This document shows, in pieces, positions 6,397 to 10,789 of a stretch of DNA of 10,789 bases. The notes under the pieces are model-generated. The model was not told the DNA's origin and searched no databases. It was given only the letters and a program-made list of their open reading frames with translations. The stretch's first letter is position 1. Each line of letters opens with the position of its first letter. The DNA is from Cephalothrix spiralis (Eukaryota; Nemertea; Palaeonemertea; Archinemertea; Cephalotrichidae), in the NCBI GenBank assembly GCA_032353305.1, contig JAUCNG010393144.1:1-10789 (forward strand). The letters are read 5' to 3'. The translations under genes were made by a program, and so were the position numbers.

Positions 6397-7150
6397 CATG
6401 GGTTAAGTGATTTCATACTATTAAATATTCATTACTCATGTATCGTTTACGGGTATCTGTTTTTTAAAAATGTCCAAGATTGAATATACAGTGTGTCCAT
6501 CCTAATCAAAAGGGAGCCAGCCAGATTACGTAGTTAGCGGTCAATTATTTATCCCTTGCATCACTAAATTTAGCAGACAAGATATAGTCTGCCTGAATAA
6601 GACACTGAGCATGCGCTTCTGACACGCCATTATGTTCTATGCGACTAAAAATGTAAATAAAGATGATGTGCAATTGCATTTGCTCCTGATTTGCTGAATT
6701 TACTATGGATTATGACTGACAATGATTGTAAAAATATAATAAATTTACTTGCTGCTGATTTGCTGAGAATTCTTTGTGATCAGTGTTATATGTCTTCCTA
6801 CCCCACATTATCACCCGTGTGACATATATTCTAATTTTGAATAATTTTAATGACTACTACTACAATGTTAGATAGTTGGAAATTCGCACCCTATTTATCT
6901 ATAATGGGATTTAGGCAGGGAAAATCGAACCAAAGGTTCTTTGAAATATTAATCCCTTGTCAGTTTGTTTATGAACGAGCATATTTCCTTAAGTGATCAA
7001 AATATTTATAATTAAGTCCTAGTATGACGTAATCTGTCGGTACGTTTGATTGGGATATAAACACTGTATATGGAACCATTTTGTTAAAACCTTTTTATAT
7101 ACATGTAGTTGACACAAATGTGACCGGAGAACGAGTCGCTTTCGACTGTT
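6397..7150. other. Non-coding stretch, minor repeats only
   Basis: No exon was supported. It contains a repeated word GCTGATTTGCTGA-like at about 6686-6698 and 6751-6766. The mariner-like TATACAGTGTGTCC lies at 6485-6498. Confidence 0.4.
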
Positions 7151-7193
7151 AAAAGTTTTGAGATACAGTCAAAAAGATTTGAGATACAGTCAA
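7151..7193. repeat. 21-bp tandem duplication
   Basis: TTTGAGATACAGTCAA occurs at 7157-7172 and 7178-7193 with 21-bp spacing. The intervening bases are nearly identical. Confidence 0.85.
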
Positions 7194-7616
7194 CAAAGTT
7201 TTAGTTTGACATCTAATATTCAGAACGAGTCTTCTCATACGCCTCATTTTGTATTGTTAGACCTTGAGAGATTGGTTTTATAATGCCGTGCGGAAAATTC
7301 TAGTGTATATAGCTAATACTAAAGAAGCATTCCATAACCGTTTTTTTACACGGCAAAGGCGTGTGAGAAAATACTTTGAATATTCATTATTATCAACTCA
7401 TTTGCAATTTTAATTAAAATATTTTGTGAATATTCGATGATTTTATCCTTTAAAGTTGCAGTAAATCGTCAACAATAATATTAGAGCAAAAGATCTCAGT
7501 TTGATTATCAAAACAACTATACTGGCCAAAGAGTAATGTTGAGTTAAATGTATTCGATATACTTTTATCATCCTTAAAAGTACTAGTTAACAAGATAATT
7601 TAAATAACTAAAATAT
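7194..7616. other. Non-coding stretch
   Basis: Nothing convincing was found. A 19-codon frame after an AG at about 7214 (NESSHTPHFVLLDLERLVL) is too short to call. Confidence 0.35.
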
Positions 7617-7883
7617 TTAATGCCATATTAGGGGAAGGAAACCAGTCTTACTGGGTCCACTGAGACTGATTATTATAATGCCCCGATTGATTGCAACTTT
7701 AATTTTTAAATTCTCAGAATCGTCGACATATATTTTTATGGTAGCCATGACATTTCGAATCGATTTTCCCGAAATCATTTCGTCAATAAATGTTCTTATA
7801 TTCGGTTGATACTTTGAATAAGAGTAAAACAGAAACAAGTGAAGTTTGAAAATTTTATCAAAGCGACTTTTTGATATCTCCTG
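7617..7883 (-). CDS. Minus-strand open frame with splice-site borders; unrecognised protein
   Basis: Read on the minus strand, the frame is open for 88 codons between stops. A plausible acceptor (ttatgtaacag) precedes codon GAG at 7880-7878, and a consensus-like donor (A|gtaaga) occurs at 7651-7646. The best exon is therefore 7652-7880: 76 codons plus one base. The protein has mixed, normal-looking composition: KSRFDKIFKLHLFLF, then PNIRTFIDEMISGKSIRNVM, then YVDDSENLKIKVAINRG. There is no in-frame ATG near the start, so it would be internal to a gene or a remnant. If the donor is not used, the frame ends at TAA 7617-7619. No flanking exon could be placed with confidence at lower or higher coordinates. 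I do not recognise the family. It could be part of an exon, a decayed gene or mobile-element fragment, or chance. Confidence 0.35.
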   Translation of the reverse strand, partial: QEISKSRFDKIFKLHLFLFYSYSKYQPNIRTFIDEMISGKSIRNVMATIKIYVDDSENLKIKVAINRGIIIISLSGPSKTGFLPLIWH

Positions 7884-8070
7884 TTACATAACTTAACTTA
7901 TTTTTATCGTTCAGGGTAAGATCAGGACTCAGGAGCGGGTTTGCCAAACATATTCCATTATACGTGATATGATAATTATATGCTTTTAACGTTAAACTGT
8001 GATATCGTATTATAAGCAGGAGCTTCATTTAATCATTACTCGTAATGTAGGTCCTGATTAGAACGTATTC

Positions 8071-8546
8071 AGGGACCGCAGCGATATATCACCTCTATTT
8101 GTAGGACCATTTTTGTAAAAAAAAAGCTTTAGACCACCAGAAAAAATGAATAAGTAAGATTTTTAGCCCTTCTCTCATATTTTTAGATATTTGCCTGATA
8201 AAATTCGAATTTTACAACGTTTTGTGTAGAATTATGAGAATATGAATAACATTGACTCGCTAGAACCACCTCAAGGTAAAGTTAGCATAAAAATAAATCG
8301 TATTTTCGTCGCGCAGAAGCTTTAATGATAAAAAGTAATATAAGTTGTTTAGCGCCGAGCGAAGCGAGGTAGATTTTGTTTTGAATTTTCCAAGAGGAAT
8401 ATAATTTATTATGGACCCTTTTATTTACAAATTTAGCAAAATATAGCACTTAAGAATAGTTATTGATAAGCTTTTACTAGAATTTGTTTCCTTTAAATAT
8501 ATAGGATTTTATAGGATTCTTAAAATAGAGGACCGCTGCGGAACCT
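8071..8546. mobile_element. MITE-like element with GGACCGC(A/T)GCG ends, about 475 bp
   Basis: The left end has CCGCAGCG (8076-8083) and CCTCTATTT (8092-8100). The right end has AAATAGAGG (8523-8531) and CGCTGCGG (8534-8541). The words pair in the right order with a length difference between them. An internal GCCGAGCGAAGCGAGG (about 8353) is a word typical of dispersed repeats. No gene was seen inside. Confidence 0.5.
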
Positions 8547-9024
8547 GCAATTTGTAGATAATGAACAAAATCTGTCTCTATCAATTTTTTCTATCTATTA
8601 TGGCAATCGATTCTTGATTATAGTTTCCCTATGTAGATGGAACAAAATAATACTCAAGATACGGAATTGTGATACTCTACATTATTGTGATATCCGGGCA
8701 ATGTTGAAAAAAGTAACGACCGATTGCATTTAAATAGTTGTAGCGCCATAACCTGACATGCGTATGTGTGATCATACATACATGTATATATAGTATTTAG
8801 CTTAATGAATTTTTAAGAACGCATAATAATAGGAGGCATATTTTGATAAAGATTTTGCGATATAAAAATCGTTCGTTAACTTTCATTCAACCTTGCCCAA
8901 CAACCTCAGTCATCCACATTTGTATCTTTCATTTACATGCCCCCTGCTGTGATACAGGCCAGTCATTGCTTACTGTATTATGTATATAGCTTTTTTACGA
9001 AACTATTTTTAAATTATGTAACCA
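8547..9024. other. Non-coding stretch
   Basis: This is A+T-rich sequence with no exon, tRNA or repeat that I can support. Confidence 0.4.
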
Positions 9025-9248
9025 TAAACTGATCATCTATAAACAAGCATCTTGCATATATAATGCAGTACCGAAGAATGCCACATGGGATTATTTTTAA
9101 CTCTCCCCATCTCGGCATGTGATCATGAAAAGTACAAAAACTTGAGCTCTGTCAATAAGTAATGATCTATAGGAAAATGTAGTAATGATCTATAGGAAAA
9201 TGTAGTATTGGCGATCTCGAAGTTGCTCGTTTGTAGATGATCAGTTTA
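9025..9248. mobile_element. MITE-like element, 224 bp, with internal tandem repeat
   Basis: A 24-bp arm at 9025-9048 (TAAACTGATCATCTATAAAC start) is matched in inverted form at 9225-9248 with two mismatches. Just inside the right arm, a 23-bp unit is repeated perfectly (9158-9180 and 9181-9203, core AATGATCTATAGGAAAATGT). Confidence 0.65.
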
Positions 9249-9253
9249 TTGTG

Positions 9254-9432
9254 TAACCATAATAAAATCAGCATTTCGGTTTAGTAATCTTTGGGAGTTC
9301 AGAGTTCGCAACAATTTGGTATAATTTTAACTGTTGGCCTTTTAATCCACTATTATCGCTTATCGTTATAACCTCGTTCCTGAAGATAACTAAATCGAAA
9401 TGCTGCTGTAATGAGTAACCATAATAAAATCA
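9254..9432. mobile_element. Inverted-repeat insert flanked by a 17-bp direct repeat
   Basis: TAACCATAATAAAATCA occurs at 9254-9270 and 9416-9432. Between the copies, AGCATTTCGGTTTAGT (9270-9285) and ACTAAATCGAAATGCT (9389-9404) are inverted repeats with one mismatch. The right arm is followed by 11 bp before the direct repeat, so the fit to a simple insertion with target duplication is imperfect. Confidence 0.6.
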
Positions 9433-9496
9433 TTGAAAATCATTAGTTCCTGAAATTTTTATTTTCGATATCTGATACTAAATAAGTTCTGGCTTT

Positions 9497-9754
9497 GACC
9501 GCTTGCCCTCTTTTAGCAGCAAGCTAAAATAAATTTTAAACTAATCTAGTTCCATACTTTTCCGCTAGGGAATCTGATATTTGAAACTGCAGCGCCCTCT
9601 TTAAGCAGAAGATGAAACTAAAGTTATATAAAACTTTGCACGAACGTTCAACTTTCTGCTAAAAGAGGCCGCTGCAGTTCCAAATATCAGATTCCCTAGC
9701 GGGAAATTATAGAACTAAATTAGTTTAAACTTCTGCTAAAAGAGGTCGCTGCAG
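9497..9754. mobile_element. Foldback element built from four copies of one module
   Basis: A module close to GCAGCGNCCTCTTTTAGCAG occurs four times: forward at about 9497-9520 and 9589-9609, inverted at about 9656-9677 and 9733-9754. The inner arms (9535-9611 and 9654-9729) form a long, nearly perfect inverted repeat of about 75 bp. It includes CCGCTAGGGAATCTGATATTTG and its complement, around a 42-bp loop. No frame is present. Confidence 0.78.
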
Positions 9755-10330
9755 TCATTCACAGGTCATCGGAATATTATGGAACTAATTTATTACGACT
9801 AGAAAGCGGTGCTTGCCATCTATAAATATATGGCTGCATTGTGCCAGAACGAAATCGGCCAACGAGTGAATTAGAACACCATTTTTTTTCATTAGGATTT
9901 TATTTTATATTATATACATGAAGTATATTCATGCTGTTTAGGTTACAATGCCCATTTAATGGACTAAGCAAGTAAAAAATATGTATAACAGTAAAAAAAA
10001 TAATATACACGTCGAAATAAATATGAGATTAAATATTTACGAGAACGGCAAGAATAATTTAAGTCCTCCATTTATAAGAGGATATTCATAATATAGTGAA
10101 AGTTACTTAACACTTAAAATTCAAATCCGTCATAGATCACTTGTATACAATACAATACAATACAATACGCATTAAACAAATACAAACAGTTTTATCATTC
10201 ATAGATTAAACATTATATGGAACTGTTTCTTAGTTTTAACTCTACACAAGATAGCTTTAACAACATCAAAAATATTGCGGATAAATAGGTGACATACCAT
10301 GCCTTGCCAATCATTTAGTTTAGTTTTTTT
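9755..10330. other. Non-coding stretch with a microsatellite
   Basis: TACAA is repeated about 4.6 times at 10146-10168. Otherwise no exon, RNA gene or inverted repeat was supported. Confidence 0.5.
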
Positions 10331-10550
10331 GAAAAAATACATTTGATCATAATTATGTAATGTGGCAAGTTTTTTATCTTAATTTTGTAAAAAAACAATT
10401 CTTATTTATAATATATGGTTTTGAACAATACAATATTTGTAAAAATATACATTTGATCATAATTATGTCATGATCTTGGCAGGTTGCAAATCTTTATCTC
10501 GTTAACAAAAACAATTCTAATCTAGTACATGAATTACGATGGTAAAATAT
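10331..10550. repeat. About 110-bp direct tandem repeat (two diverged copies)
   Basis: ATACATTTGATCATAATTATGT begins at 10337 and again at 10447, a 110-bp offset. Further matches follow (GGCA, TCTTTATCT-like, AAAAACAATTCT), so the whole 110 bp appears duplicated and has diverged. Confidence 0.65.
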
Positions 10551-10789
10551 AGCAAAAGCCTATCTGCAGCAGAGAGATCACTGAAACTCAGTTTACGAGT
10601 AATTAATACTCGTAAAGACTTTGTTAAATTATACAATATAATTCAATAAAACACCACCGCCTTTATAGCGTCATTAAAGAGACGACGTGCTACTGTTACC
10701 ATGGTTACTGTTAGGATATAAGAGAAAACTTGTCTATGTTCTACTACTAGAGTTAACTGTTAATAGCTTCTTAATAATGATTTTCCTTA
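10551..10789. other. End of window: palindrome, no gene supported
   Basis: TTTACGAGTA-attaa-TACTCGTAAA at 10592-10616 is a perfect 10-bp-arm inverted repeat. On the minus strand a short frame begins at ACCATGG (about 10702) and reads MVTVARRLFNDAIKAVVFY, then stop. That is too short to call, although it could be a first exon of a gene lying leftward. Confidence 0.4.

Noticed and set aside
1-10789. Prokaryotic genes, CRISPR arrays, tRNA or rRNA
   Set aside because: No long open frames, ribosome-binding sites, regularly spaced repeats or cloverleaf-like sequences were found. Splice signals and MITEs point to a eukaryote.

Overview
The window reads as nuclear DNA of an animal. It is roughly two-thirds A+T by eye and has no bacterial-style gene packing. 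The coding pieces that can be supported are short exons bounded by GT/AG introns with compatible phases, and the introns and 3' flank are crowded with short inverted-repeat (MITE-like) elements. A marine invertebrate such as a tunicate, cnidarian, mollusc or hemichordate fits, but nothing fixes the taxon.

Left part (1-2984, + strand): the 3' part of one spliced gene. The exons I can chain are <1-131 (weak), 264-304 (or 254-304), 384-422, 1058-1141 and 1931-2004. After 2004 there are two competing last exons, 2145-2339 (exon A) and 2796-2984 (exon B). Both begin in phase 0 after excellent acceptors and both run to their own stop. The stretch from 1058 through exon B reads like the helices of a death-fold (CARD or death-domain-like) domain, so the gene may encode a signalling adaptor, apoptosis or innate immunity protein. 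The choice between A and B would replace the C-terminal helices of that domain.

Middle (2985-5900): 3' flank or further introns. It holds a hAT-like MITE (3198-3521), another MITE (4061-4297), a partial tandem duplication (about 3760-3976) and an inverted-repeat element (5419-5879). Between them lie further well-bordered but weaker candidate exons (3702-3788, 3881-3955, 3974-4045, 4661-4797, 5249-5343). These could be extra alternative 3' exons, decayed copies or chance frames.

Right part (5900-10789): mostly non-coding repeats. The one coding-like signal is an 88-codon open frame on the minus strand (about 7617-7883). It has a plausible acceptor and a strong donor, and its protein is not recognised. 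The rest is MITE-like inverted repeats (6211-6396, 8071-8546, 9025-9248, 9270-9404, 9497-9754), short tandem repeats, a TACAA microsatellite and a 110-bp direct repeat. No tRNA, rRNA, CRISPR array or prokaryotic operon was seen.
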